From assembly GCF_002101705.1 (NCBI RefSeq), contig NZ_LQPC01000030.1, positions 372,001-436,000 on the forward strand: DNA of 64,000 nt, in the 5' to 3' direction. The notes under the pieces are model-generated. The model did not search any database and had not been told where the DNA came from. It saw nothing but the letters and a program-made list of their open reading frames with translations. The position numbers were made by a program, and so were the translations under genes. Shown piece by piece: positions 7,982 through 16,991 of this stretch (positions are counted from its first letter, which is position 1; each line of letters starts with the position of its first letter). This DNA comes from Mycolicibacterium iranicum. Lineage in GTDB: Bacteria > Actinomycetota > Actinomycetes > Mycobacteriales > Mycobacteriaceae.

Positions 7982-9925
7982 TTATTGCTTGTCGAGAAGC
8001 TTCATCACCCTACGGCTGTTGCGCATTATATGGTCACTGACGGGCAATATCGGTATTCCATAGCTGAGCAGGTACAACTGCAGCGAAGCAACACCTTTGG
8101 ACGCGGCAGTGCGCCATTTCGCGATTAATTCCATCATGTTGGGATTCATTCCGCCCTTCGCCCCAATGTCAGCCATCCCCTCGAGCAACTGAAGGTCTGA
8201 CAGCGGAACGATCCCGGGGGCGTACACCTGCGGCTGAAGATGCTTGAACGCATTAATACTTCGGAGATTGATATCAAACTGAGCCAGCAGTCCAGTGACG
8301 ACGCCGGCGTCGGGCACGATGACGAGCGGAGCGTACATCGTCTTGTTGTCGACCTTTTCGTTCTCCCAGCCGCCGTGCTTCTGGACGAGGTCGATGGTGG
8401 AGAGTAGTTGCCTGTACTTGCCGCTGTCGGTGTCCATGAAGATCTTCTCGACGTCGGCGCTGTATTCTTCCCAACTCGCAAGGCCTTGCGCCGCATCCGC
8501 TTTCACCGCGTGGTTGGTGGCGTCAATCACGATGCAATGGTCTTTACCGAACAGCATCCAGTCACAGACCGACGGCGCTTCGCCCTTCTTCTGCGTCCAC
8601 GCGACCTGCATATCGTGTTCGTCGACGATCGCCCGCAGATGGGGGCACTTGCCGTGGATGCGATGGAGAATCCCGCTGACGAATTGTTCGAACGCGTCAT
8701 TCATCGCAGTCTTGAACCGATTGCGCAGCGCTGCTGGGAAACTGGCCCACGCTTCGAAGTAGAGCTGTGCACCGCATAGCCGGTCGAGGGCCCATTGATG
8801 GCGGATAACGACGAATGTGTTGTCGTCGACGGCCAGGAAAGGGTACTGCGTGAGGGTGTAGCGCTGATGACTGATTGGCCCAGCGTTGCGATCCTCCTGC
8901 AGCTTGGCCTTGAAGTCCTCCAGTCGCGGCGCCATGTTCGCGAAAAGGTAGTCGATCGCGGACTCCGACGCGCCGTCGGCCACTAGTTCATCGCGGGTGA
9001 ACCGGACCTGATGGCTCTTGGTGCTGCGCTTGATGATCCGGCGTCCGAGACGCATGACGTCGAGTAGTTCGACACCGGTGGCGATCTTAAAGGCCTCCGC
9101 GGGCGTCGCCCCCAGGCCGGTCGTCGTCGACCTCGATGCCCACTCCGTGAACCATAAGTCGAAGGAGTTCGAAAGCACGATCTCCAATCTCAGCGGCGCG
9201 TTGAAGAGCGCCGACGCGACTTCCTCCTGCATGAGCGGCTTGGCGTACTCGTGCAGCTCTTCAGCGCCCATCTTCGGCAGCTTGCGCTGAAGCATCGCAA
9301 TCTCGGCGGCGGTGGGCACGTCGCCTGAGAACTCGGAGTTCAGGTTCTGTTCCGTCGTGATCGACAGCAGCATGTGCGTCAGAATGTTGCGGTCGATGAC
9401 CGGTGCGGCCTCGGCTGCTGTGGCGTATTCGATGACCTCGCGTATAAGCTGCGCGGTCGCACGGGGCGAGATAAGCATGTCGTTGTAAATGACGATCCTG
9501 TTGAGGGCCTTCTCGCAAACGCCCCCGGTGCCGCCGCCAGCGAGGAAATCGCCCTCAACGTCGCGTACGCCCAGACTTGTCGTGTAGGCGACGTCCCACT
9601 GCGCCTGCAGTCGGGCAACAGTTTCCAGAGCGTCGTAAAGGTCGATGCTGGCAAGTAATTCGCGTCGCTCATCGTCTGTCAGCGGGTTCAATCCAAGCAG
9701 TCCGCAGACGATCAGCTGCGGCTGCGACGTCAAGTAGGACATAGTGTGTGACATCAAGTCATCTGTCACCGGATTTCCGGGCGGCGGCATCCACGGCGGC
9801 GGCCGATTTCCGGGCGCAGGGGGCACCCGGCCCGAGGCGAACAGAGGGTTGGGCTTGGGCGTGCCCCTGCCGCCGCGCGGACCCCGGTAGCGAGACTTAC
9901 CCGACATGAGCGTCGGCCCATTCAT
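7982..9925 (-). CDS. Large hypothetical protein with a possible nuclease-like core
   Basis: 647 aa, with an alternative start at 9907. The N-terminal 50 residues are Gly/Pro/Arg-rich and probably disordered; the rest is globular and helical. Near residues 455-480 the sequence CDWMLFGKDHCIVIDATNH has acidic residues on two short strands, reminiscent of a PD-(D/E)xK core (D...xxx-V-I-D-A). The usual lysine is not in place, so this is only a suggestion. Lying in an integrated island next to other unknown proteins, it could belong to a defence module. I recognise no family. Confidence 0.55.
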   Translation of the reverse strand: MNGPTLMSGKSRYRGPRGGRGTPKPNPLFASGRVPPAPGNRPPPWMPPPGNPVTDDLMSHTMSYLTSQPQLIVCGLLGLNPLTDDERRELLASIDLYDALETVARLQAQWDVAYTTSLGVRDVEGDFLAGGGTGGVCEKALNRIVIYNDMLISPRATAQLIREVIEYATAAEAAPVIDRNILTHMLLSITTEQNLNSEFSGDVPTAAEIAMLQRKLPKMGAEELHEYAKPLMQEEVASALFNAPLRLEIVLSNSFDLWFTEWASRSTTTGLGATPAEAFKIATGVELLDVMRLGRRIIKRSTKSHQVRFTRDELVADGASESAIDYLFANMAPRLEDFKAKLQEDRNAGPISHQRYTLTQYPFLAVDDNTFVVIRHQWALDRLCGAQLYFEAWASFPAALRNRFKTAMNDAFEQFVSGILHRIHGKCPHLRAIVDEHDMQVAWTQKKGEAPSVCDWMLFGKDHCIVIDATNHAVKADAAQGLASWEEYSADVEKIFMDTDSGKYRQLLSTIDLVQKHGGWENEKVDNKTMYAPLVIVPDAGVVTGLLAQFDINLRSINAFKHLQPQVYAPGIVPLSDLQLLEGMADIGAKGGMNPNMMELIAKWRTAASKGVASLQLYLLSYGIPILPVSDHIMRNSRRVMKLLDKQ

Positions 9926-10037
9926 CGAGCAACTCGTTGATCTGTCAGCTCGACGGTTCGCCGCTCTGTTCGCGGATCGACTTGCAAACAGCGACGAGCA
10001 ACCTCAACTCGGCGTCGATACTGTCACGAGTGTGCAT
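9897..10037 (-). pseudogene. Small conserved protein disrupted by a nonsense codon
   Basis: The minus strand reads MHTRDSIDAELRLLVAVCKS then IREQSGEPSS, a TGA stop, then QINELLDEWADAHVG and TAA. The family pattern SIDAELRLLxAVRxSIREHGGEPSSRQxDELLDE suggests that the stop replaces an Arg codon (CGA to TGA). It is therefore a recently inactivated short gene just upstream of the 647-aa gene, or it makes only the 30-aa N-terminal product. The role is unknown. Confidence 0.5.
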
Positions 10038-10323
10038 GTAGTCAAGGCTAAGGAAGCGCGCTGACAACCAGCTAGCAGATTTTCGTCGGCAGTTCGAAGA
10101 AGTCCAGGCCCGGTGGCATCGCCGAAGTGCCGGAAGGAGTTGCGGCGCGTCCGTGGCACCGTCGGCTACATGTGCACCATGACACCGTACTGGCCGCGAG
10201 GCTTTGGACATGACACTGACGTTTCGATCGGCTCGAACTTCGGAGTTAGCCCGCTTCACTACTCATAAGCCGTGCGCCTACGCGTCCATCGCGTACTGCG
10301 CAGAGCACTACGGCGCCGTGGCC

Positions 10324-11277
10324 CTACATCAGCCGTTGCGTCATCCGGCCCCGGCCTTGGTCATCGATCTGCAGACTCATCCGACCGCCGGTGAGCGTGG
10401 CGAGGTTCTGCAAAGTGTCAGCGACGGTCGCGTCAAGGGCCGTGGCGATGACCGCAATGGCGCGACGCGCCACATCGGTAGTGCGGGCGGTGAGGCCATC
10501 ACTGGCGACGTGCCGACGCGCTATAGCCGACACACGAATTCCGTTGGGGTTGCCCGCGTAATCATAGGTGTTTTCTGCGAACCCTGATTGAGCATCAACT
10601 CCGCGGACCGCCTCGTGCTCTTTGCGCCAGCGATGGGCGTTCTCTCCGCGGATGTCCATCACCGCCGACCACTCGGCCGACGTCCGCAACTGCTCCAACC
10701 GGTCCACCGCCGGCTGATGAATCGCCGGCAGGTTTGACCGGAGCGAAACCAGCGTATCTTCGCGCAGCGACAACCAGGCGCCCGCGTCGTTGGTGACAAA
10801 CGGCTGGTAGGTAGCGCCCAACTTCTTCAAACCCCGTATACCCCCAAGCGCGTCGCGAACCATAGGGTCGGTCCGCGCAACACGAACGACTAAGTTCACC
10901 AGTCGATGCCCGATGCTGACCGCGGTGTCGCACACGGTGTCGGCGAGGAATCGCTGTGCGAGCGCCATGCCAGGCCGCTGGCGCTCGTGCTCTATCAGTT
11001 TCGCGTGCCAGACCACTTCGACCATGGTTGCTGCGCAGATCATCAGCGATTCCGCCATCGACCCTGCCAGTGCGCAGGTCTCGCGCCACTGGCTGGTGCG
11101 TAAGTCAGCGAACGGATCGGGCTCGAAGTCACTGCGGCTGTACTCCCACACGCGGTCACAGACGCCATGCACGGCATCCAAGCCGAGGTCCGCCAGTTCG
11201 GGCCGAAGATCGACATCGCCACCGTGGGCGCCGATGTGGAACAGTTTCAGCCAGGCGGTGTCAGGCGAAGCGCTCAT
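10324..11277 (-). CDS. Hypothetical helical protein, 317 aa
   Basis: Starts MSASPDTAWLKLFHIGAHGG. It is predicted mostly helical with several conserved-looking aromatic and charged positions (DVDLRPELADLGLD; NAHRWRKEHEAVRG). No signal peptide, transmembrane segment or catalytic motif recognised. It lies 18 nt downstream of the HNH-like gene on the same strand and probably shares its transcript. Its role in the island is unknown. Confidence 0.55.
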   Translation of the reverse strand: MSASPDTAWLKLFHIGAHGGDVDLRPELADLGLDAVHGVCDRVWEYSRSDFEPDPFADLRTSQWRETCALAGSMAESLMICAATMVEVVWHAKLIEHERQRPGMALAQRFLADTVCDTAVSIGHRLVNLVVRVARTDPMVRDALGGIRGLKKLGATYQPFVTNDAGAWLSLREDTLVSLRSNLPAIHQPAVDRLEQLRTSAEWSAVMDIRGENAHRWRKEHEAVRGVDAQSGFAENTYDYAGNPNGIRVSAIARRHVASDGLTARTTDVARRAIAVIATALDATVADTLQNLATLTGGRMSLQIDDQGRGRMTQRLM

Positions 11278-11295
11278 GCTGCACCCCCTCCCAGA

Positions 11296-12470
11296 TCAAA
11301 GCTCGCCCAAATCGGTTGGCCGGAAGTTCCTTGTTGGCCGACTCGAAACCGGTGTCACGTTCAGAGAATTGGGCGCGATCTGACCGTGAAATTTCGCAGC
11401 TCGGGGATTGCGCGGCACCGAATAGTCCTCGTCAGGCGGCACCGCGGACACGGCGTTGATGATTGGGTGTCCAACCTCAGGCCACGCGAATGCCATCATC
11501 TTGTAGCTGCTCTTCGGAGAGCCAGCCCGCGAGAAGGTGATCCCGCAGGGACGGTAGATCTGTGCCGCTGGTGGCAACTCAAAGCTGATAAGAAACTCAA
11601 AACTAGCGATCTGCACGTAACCACCAAGGATCTCGCTACCCACACTCGCAGGCCGAAGACGTATGGCTTTCGGTACCGACGGAAGATCGTGATCGCGATC
11701 AAGCAAAACGTAGAGCCCCCACGCCTGGGGCCACGGAGCTCCCCGCCAGAGAATTTCGGCCAACTGCTCGGTCGTCACACCGTGTCGGAAACGATAGGCA
11801 GTCCTTCCGTCCACTTCGAGGGCGCCGGCCTCGACCGCGCCCCAGAGCACTTTGAGCATCCACAATTCGAAGTAGGGACCACTCACCATGGTGAAACCAC
11901 GCGGAAAGCTGTCCCGATCGTCGTTGCCGAGGTACCTGAAGACGTCAAGGTGATCTTCTACGGAGTAGCGGAAGAATTCGGCGGCCATCTTGTCCAACGG
12001 TGACAGGGCGTTGTTGTGGCGGCGGCACAGCATCTTGCGGGAGAGCCGATCTGCTTACGCCGTTCGGTCTTGCTCTGCCATGCGGCACCTTCGACTACGA
12101 CGACCTTCCCGTCAGCTGAGATTGCGTTCAGAACGTCGTCGGTGATGAAGTGCTCGCGTGTCAATTCTCCGTCACAGTCCTTGCTCGCACGGGCATAGCA
12201 GCCCGGGTTCGCGTAGCCCGTGCGTGGACCGGTAAGCAGTGGCGGAGGCGGTACGGCAATCCACGATCCATCCGCCGCGCGGTGGCACCGAATAGCCTGA
12301 CACCGAGACCCGCAGGGGCAATCGTCCTCGGGCGGCGGTCCGTACCACTGACTGACACGCACGTCGGGGTCTCGGACGACCCGTTCGCCAAGTTGCCGGA
12401 TTGCCTGTTGAAGGCCATCGCTCACGTCCCGACGATAGCTGTGAACGAGGCCAAGGTTCCACATGTCCAC
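11296..12470 (-). pseudogene. HNH-endonuclease-like zinc protein, frameshifted
   Basis: The first frame (12470 down to about 12040) contains a CPCGSRC knuckle, then CYARASKDCDGELTREHFI. The second frame continues MLCRRHNNALSPLDKMAAEF, giving the C-H-N arrangement of HNH-type zinc nucleases: paired cysteines, an EH motif, then CRRHNNALS. The frames join near 12035, where one base is missing (expected ...LSRKMLCRRHNN...). The remaining 230 residues form a globular domain I do not recognise. A single-base assembly error would restore an intact gene of about 390 codons. This could be an island defence or DNA-processing nuclease. Confidence 0.6.
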
Positions 12471-12549
12471 TTGGGGCGCCGGCTTCTTGGGTTGTCATCG
12501 CTGCTGGTAGCGAGGTCCCATACTGCTATCACGTTGTGAGGTCGAATAA

Positions 12550-12855
12550 GTGCTGAGGGTCGAATTCGGCGCCAGGCTATCTACTCGCGAGCAGTCGCTG
12601 GATCAAAAAGCAGCGCAACGTGCAGACCGCCGCGACGTTCCGCCCGACCTGCCCGAGTACGGCACCGGACGCTGGCTGATCTGCGAAGCGGCGGATTGGC
12701 TCCCCGAGTACCAAGCGCTCCTGACCGACGCCCTAAACACAGGCCGGGCGCTGGGCGGACAGCTGCTTGACTTTGGCTGTCGATCGGGGCGTCGTTTGTT
12801 CGTAGATCTCGTCGACGGTCAGTCTTTGACGTCTGTCGCTGTTCGTGAATGCTGA
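12550..12855 (+). CDS. Hypothetical protein with resolvase-like N-terminus (uncertain)
   Basis: 101 aa with a short stretch LSTREQSLDQKAA that recalls the VSTREQ-x-L-D-Q start of serine recombinases, followed by unrelated sequence. It may be another recombinase fragment fused by chance to downstream DNA rather than a functional gene. Coding evidence is weak. Confidence 0.25.
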   Translation: MLRVEFGARLSTREQSLDQKAAQRADRRDVPPDLPEYGTGRWLICEAADWLPEYQALLTDALNTGRALGGQLLDFGCRSGRRLFVDLVDGQSLTSVAVREC

Positions 12856-12874
12856 CGTCCCTCGCGACGGCGTC

Positions 12875-13125
12875 TCATTCGGCTCGTTTGTCGAACTCGG
12901 CGCGGATCGCTTCCGCGGCTTCGCGGTTGTCTTCGGCGAGCTGTTGGAGGTATGCGATGACGTCGCCGACGGTGCGCAGGCCTGCGAGGTCTTCGTCGGG
13001 GATCTTCACGCCATATTTGTCCTGGGTCTGGACGCGATCTCGACCATTGATAGCTAGTCGATATCCAGGTCGTCGACGAAGGACAATTCGATGGTGACTT
13101 CCGCTGGTTCGATGCCCCGATCAGA
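12875..13125 (-). pseudogene. Meromycolate acyl carrier protein (AcpM) pseudogene
   Basis: The minus strand reads GIEPAEVTIELSFVDDLDID, a TAG stop, then LSMVEIA. After a one-base deletion it continues QTQDKYGVKIPDEDLAGLRT and VGDVIAYLQQLAEDN. This matches M. tuberculosis AcpM almost residue for residue around DIDSLSMVEIAVQTEDKYGVKIP. The stop at 13054-13056 replaces the serine that carries phosphopantetheine (TCG to TAG), so the copy is dead. It is shortened at the C-terminus compared with AcpM. It is not the housekeeping acpM, which lies with the FAS-II genes elsewhere. Confidence 0.8.
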
Positions 13126-13374
13126 GCCAGACGCGCCTCGCGAGGACTGCGAGGGAGATATCGGGCGCTCGTCTTGGCCATTAATGAGACCGTTGAAGTA
13201 GCAGAGACAGAACGGCAGCTAGCGAGATTGCCGTCGCCCTCAAAATTGCGGCGGTGGCAGCGGTTACATGGGTACCGCAGCAGCTCGCCGACAACGCCGG
13301 CCAGAACGTCGGCGTCCACCCTGACCGTCGATCCCCCGCGGTTGCCAACCCCGCCGACTCACGAAAGGTTGTGA

Positions 13375-14499
13375 TCAGGGGCCCGGTCGCCGCCCGAGCA
13401 GCAGCCGCTCGCACCACCGGACCCACATGCGGGGTTTTTCGAAGCGGTTCATAGCGAAACCGACCAGCCAGCGACCTACGGCGATAATGCCGGCGAGGCT
13501 GGCCAGGCCGAGGAACGACACCATGAACTTCCCCGCGGTGCGGACGTGGTCGGCGGTGACAACCGGAATCCAGCCCGAGCGCACCACGGCTGCAGCGAGC
13601 AGCACCCCGATGAACGACCAGAACAAGATCTTCGCCTTGTTCAGATGGCGATCGTAGGTGGCGAAGACCCGGAACGGGTTGTCTGATGATACGTCCGGGT
13701 CGCTGCGCCAGTAGTACACCAGCTGCACGTTCGCCGGGTGCATGTAGGCGACGCGTTGCAAATAGGTGCTCCACGCACGGGTCTCCAGGATCCGCATGTT
13801 TCGCGGCTGCGGGCTAGCCGTCAGGAGCTGGTATTGGTCGGGCAGCATGGCGAAGAAGTTCACCACTTCGATCGGCACGATTCGGGGACGAAGCGTCACT
13901 TCCCTTGCGCGATTTCGACTTTCGCGTACATCGGCGATCCGGAAGTCCAGGATCACTCCCCCGAAGGGACTCCTCGGGGTCAGGAGCGGCCTGTTGGCGA
14001 ACACTCGCAGTCGGAACCGCACGTACACCTCCGACCCCGGTGCGAGCGGGGATGCCAGCGGAACCCGGTAGTGCGAGGAGCGGTGAAGTTCGTCCGGTTG
14101 CTCAATCGCGGTCATGTTCGTGGTGTCGACGTGGCGTAGGTGGAACTCGTCGCCCGACTTCAGCTTCAGGGAATGGTCCGGACTGGTCCCTGAGACGGTG
14201 ACGGGTTCACCAAAGATGAGCTCCGCCGTCTCGGGGTGAAGCAGCGTGTCATGCAAGTCCAGACAACCCCTGAACTGGTCCCACTTGTTCCCGTCTTCAA
14301 CCTTAAACGGAAGAAGAAGTTCGACAGCTTCGACCGGCTCGGAACCAGTCGCCGAGATCGCCAGGCCCAGGTCGAAGTATAGGAGCCGTCGACCGGGCGC
14401 AAAGGATCGGAGCACCCACACGTTGATGTGGCATCGGGTGATCGTGAATGTGGCGTTGGCGTCGGCATCGGTTGGCTTTAAGACGGCGAAGTACCCCAC
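13375..14499 (-). CDS. Hypothetical protein with two C-terminal transmembrane segments
   Basis: 374 aa. The first 270 residues are soluble and rich in beta strands. Two hydrophobic segments follow at about 288-306 (ILFWSFIGVLLAAAVV) and 325-345 (FMVSFLGLASLAGIIAVG). The C-terminus is very basic (RRPGP end). The layout of a sensor-like soluble domain plus two membrane helices occurs in some defence effectors, but I recognise no family. It is the first gene in reading order after the ASCH/GNAT pair on the same strand. Confidence 0.5.
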   Translation of the reverse strand: MGYFAVLKPTDADANATFTITRCHINVWVLRSFAPGRRLLYFDLGLAISATGSEPVEAVELLLPFKVEDGNKWDQFRGCLDLHDTLLHPETAELIFGEPVTVSGTSPDHSLKLKSGDEFHLRHVDTTNMTAIEQPDELHRSSHYRVPLASPLAPGSEVYVRFRLRVFANRPLLTPRSPFGGVILDFRIADVRESRNRAREVTLRPRIVPIEVVNFFAMLPDQYQLLTASPQPRNMRILETRAWSTYLQRVAYMHPANVQLVYYWRSDPDVSSDNPFRVFATYDRHLNKAKILFWSFIGVLLAAAVVRSGWIPVVTADHVRTAGKFMVSFLGLASLAGIIAVGRWLVGFAMNRFEKPRMWVRWCERLLLGRRPGP

Positions 14500-14508
14500 G
14501 GCGGCCCT

Positions 14509-14868
14509 TTATCGCGATGGGATGTAGACGTAACACTGCGGCGCCACGTTCACCCCGAGCGAGTCCAACGACACCGGATGATCTAGACGCCTTGGTTGAG
14601 CGATCTCGATCGCGGTGGGGCGGCGTGCGCCGCGCAAATACGACTCGACGAAACCGCGCTCACCATCATCCGGCTCCAGCGCGCGCAGATCGCCGTCACC
14701 GATGTCGACGAGACCGTCGACGCGAAAGTGTCCGGTTACCGCCCGAACCGGCGTCGGCTCATAGATGAACACCTTGAGACCGGGACTGAACCGAGGACGT
14801 TGACGCCGGAACTCGAACCGCTTATCGCCTCGATAGATTCGGTCAGCGTGCGGGGCCCGAATCGACAT
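14509..14868 (-). CDS. ASCH/PUA-like domain protein
   Basis: 119 aa from MSIRAPHADRIYRGDKRFEF; a longer start at 14901 overlaps the upstream gene. The pattern SI-x-P-x-x-AD-x-I-x-x-G-x-K-x-x-EFR-R, then KVFIYEPTPVRAVTGHFRVD, is the signature of small ASCH domains, predicted RNA-binding beta barrels related to PUA. The GNAT gene lies directly upstream with a 8-nt gap. ASCH plus GNAT pairs occur in prokaryotic islands and phages and have been proposed to act on RNA or tRNA. Good confidence in the fold, low in the function. Confidence 0.7.
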   Translation of the reverse strand: MSIRAPHADRIYRGDKRFEFRRQRPRFSPGLKVFIYEPTPVRAVTGHFRVDGLVDIGDGDLRALEPDDGERGFVESYLRGARRPTAIEIAQPRRLDHPVSLDSLGVNVAPQCYVYIPSR

Positions 14869-14876
14869 CACAGCGC

Positions 14877-15347
14877 TCAACGCAGCTCCGTCGGCAGGCA
14901 TGCCATCACGTACTCACTGCGTTCCGGGCCGTACCGGTCCGGCTCATGGGCCACGGTCAGGAAACCGACCGGGGCGAAGGCGCGGTGCACACTATCGTGG
15001 TGGTGTTCGGCCACCGTGACATGAACCTGCTGAACTCCCTCGTGCACCCAGCGGTCGTGCAGGTTCCGAATGAACGTTCCGCCGACACCACAGTTGCGGA
15101 ACTCGTCGGCGATCAGGAAGGTGCTCAGTTTGAGCCGGCCGAATCCCTTCGGCGTCTCAATGGCCACTCCCGCTACCGCCTCATGAACTTCGACGAGAGT
15201 GCAGCGAGCCCTGCCCGCCAACGCATCGTCCAGTCGACGCTCAAGCCACGCGCCACCGTTTGGGTACAGCTCCGGCAGAACAGCCAACAATTTCTGTACA
15301 CATGGCAGATCCTCGTGCTGTAGATCACGTGTCGTGGGTCGCTCCAT
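14877..15347 (-). CDS. GNAT family N-acetyltransferase
   Basis: 156 aa from MERPTTRDLQHEDLPCVQKL; an ATG 39 nt further upstream is possible. It has the acetyl-CoA-binding core LSTFLIADEFRNCGVGGTFI (the V/I-x-x-x-x-R/Q-x-x-G-x-G/A motif as FRNCGVG), then a C-terminal strand with FAPVGFLTVAHEP. It is followed immediately by the ASCH gene, and the two probably form one transcript. The substrate is unknown. Confidence 0.75.
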   Translation of the reverse strand: MERPTTRDLQHEDLPCVQKLLAVLPELYPNGGAWLERRLDDALAGRARCTLVEVHEAVAGVAIETPKGFGRLKLSTFLIADEFRNCGVGGTFIRNLHDRWVHEGVQQVHVTVAEHHHDSVHRAFAPVGFLTVAHEPDRYGPERSEYVMACLPTELR

Positions 15348-15918
15348 CCGAGCCGGAAGGCTCCGAGATGGATGAATAAGCACCACCAGCGCCCTCCCTT
15401 TTCACGTGCGGTAACAGAAGCCCTCGACATCAGAGTAATTGTGCCCGCCGACGGAAACCTGGTATTCCCTGCTCAGCGTGTCCAAGCGGCGGCTAGGCGT
15501 GCGACTGGCCCGCGGTTCGCAAACCTGGGGCTCGATGGGCTCGATCCTGCCAGTACTAATCGCGTGCCCCCTCGTGAACCATTGCCTCGACGTGCGACGC
15601 GCACCCCACACCCGACACGCCACTTCGGGCTCAAGTCACACACGTACCATGCAACAGCTTCTCTCCAAGGTCACTTAAGCTCTATTGCCGCAGAGTCCGA
15701 CGGTTCCGAGCCGATCGTTCTGACGATGTGCGGAGCAAGCCCGGAAGAAGCAGAGCGGCCGACTGGTTTGCATCGACACCGGTGGACGAGGGTAGTCCGC
15801 AGCCGGTCCGCAGCAGACCAATCGCCACGCACACGTTCCCAACGCTTCAAGCGGCCCTAACCTGGGATTTCAAACGCCACCCACGTAACCAGCTCAATCA
15901 AACGCGCTGGTCTCGTCA
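15348..15918. other. Right end of island without intact gene
   Basis: No convincing coding sequence here. At 15794-15816 the sequence nearly repeats 2587-2609 (AGTCCGCAG-x-x-GGTCCGCAG-C). On the minus strand this reads like the last codons of a tyrosine integrase (AADRLRT). It may be an integrase tail left by an earlier insertion, or an arm-type integrase-binding site. Confidence 0.4.
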
Positions 15919-15967
15919 TTCGGGACGAAGAGGTCGTGGGTTCGAATCCCGCCACCCCGACTCGTGT
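15919..15967 (+). repeat. attR: second copy of the 49-bp tRNA-Pro 3' end
   Basis: Identical to 2483-2531 over 49 bases, beginning inside the anticodon loop. No 5' half of a tRNA is present, so it is only an attachment-site remnant. It marks the right boundary of the island. After it the chromosome resumes with the original tRNA terminator. Confidence 0.93.
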
Positions 15968-15977
15968 GAATCAGAAG

Positions 15978-16009
15978 AGGCCCTGATCCGATTTCCGGTT
16001 TCGGGGCCT
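15978..16009 (+). terminator. Original tRNA-Pro terminator, displaced by the island
   Basis: AGGCCC pairs with GGGCCT around a 20-base loop and is followed by TCTTTC. Its position relative to the attR copy equals that of the left hairpin relative to the tRNA. Confidence 0.55.
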
Positions 16010-16252
16010 TCTTTCATTCCGACCGCAGGGGGTTCCCGGGAGGTTGGGATTCCTTGGCGGGGCCGATGGTGAGGCGGCGGATCGGCTCGACAGTGGGGCC
16101 GTTGATAAGGACGCCCCACGTGGTCTGCCGCTCTGTAGATCTGCCGACTTCAGAACCGCCAAAAGTACAGGGAAACACCTGATTCAATCCTGGTTCGCAG
16201 ACTTTAACGTCGCCCTGAGTCGCGCCGCGAGGGCGCGTGTTCAGGAGGAAGC

Positions 16253-16813
16253 ATGAACATCGAGCTTGCCGCGGCCATGGCGGTACCAACCGTGGCACTT
16301 GCTTTGACCATGGGCGCAGGCAGCGCCCCGGCGTCAGCCCAACCCTACGGCCCGGACACCTGCATCTCGGGTTTCGTGTGGCGCGAAGCCCGCGGCGGCG
16401 ACAATGTATGCGTCACGCCGGACATCCGCGACGCGGTCGCCCAACAGAACGCCAACCCGGGCGCCCACAAGGACCCCAGCGCCGGGTCCGGACCACAGGG
16501 CTGCGCTTCGGGCTTCGTCTGGCGCGAGGCCTTCGACGGCGACACCATCTGCGTGACGCCTGCATTCAGGCAACAGATGTTCGACGCCAACGCCGCTGCC
16601 TCCAGCCGCAAGGCCGTCAACCAGGCGCCCGCACCCGCGCAGCAACCCGATCCGGATCCAGGTGGGCCGCCCCCACAACCCGGGTATGGAGCCCCAGGCG
16701 GTGGTGAGACTCCTTGGGAGGACATTGACAACAAAGACGCGTGCAGTCCGGATCCGATGGCCCCGTCGGCCGAGTACAACACGGATCTCTGCATGGTGCC
16801 GCACGAAGGCTAA
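16253..16813 (+). CDS. Secreted protein with two GFVWREA repeats
   Basis: 186 aa with a strong ribosome-binding site (AGGAGGAA) and a Sec signal peptide ending near PASAQP. Two copies of a 20-residue cysteine-bounded repeat are visible: TCISGFVWREARGGDNVCVT and GCASGFVWREAFDGDTICVT. Each probably forms one disulphide loop. A Pro/Gln-rich linker and an acidic C-terminus with two more Cys follow. This repeat occurs in several mycobacterial exported proteins of unknown function. It is the first chromosomal gene after the island. Confidence 0.75.
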   Translation: MNIELAAAMAVPTVALALTMGAGSAPASAQPYGPDTCISGFVWREARGGDNVCVTPDIRDAVAQQNANPGAHKDPSAGSGPQGCASGFVWREAFDGDTICVTPAFRQQMFDANAAASSRKAVNQAPAPAQQPDPDPGGPPPQPGYGAPGGGETPWEDIDNKDACSPDPMAPSAEYNTDLCMVPHEG

Positions 16814-16991
16814 GACCGGTGGTGCTCGAGCCGGCAGGGGCTGGCTTCCTTCGGTGACACGCGGATTCGGATCGCGATGGTGAACCGACGTTCAGTCGGT
16901 TGACCGAATTGGTGCCCGGAACCTCCCGTGGGCTCGCCTAGTGTTCTTGATGACCCGTCGAACCTGCGAGCTGAATGGAACTTGCCGACCA

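Noticed and set aside
12819..13319. 166-codon minus-strand frame as a gene
   Set aside because: It is a shifted reading of the acpM pseudogene; its Arg-rich product has no similarity, while the neighbouring frame matches AcpM.
15905..15960. A second tRNA-Pro gene at the right island end
   Set aside because: Only the 3' half is present; there is no acceptor 5' strand or D arm, so it is attR.
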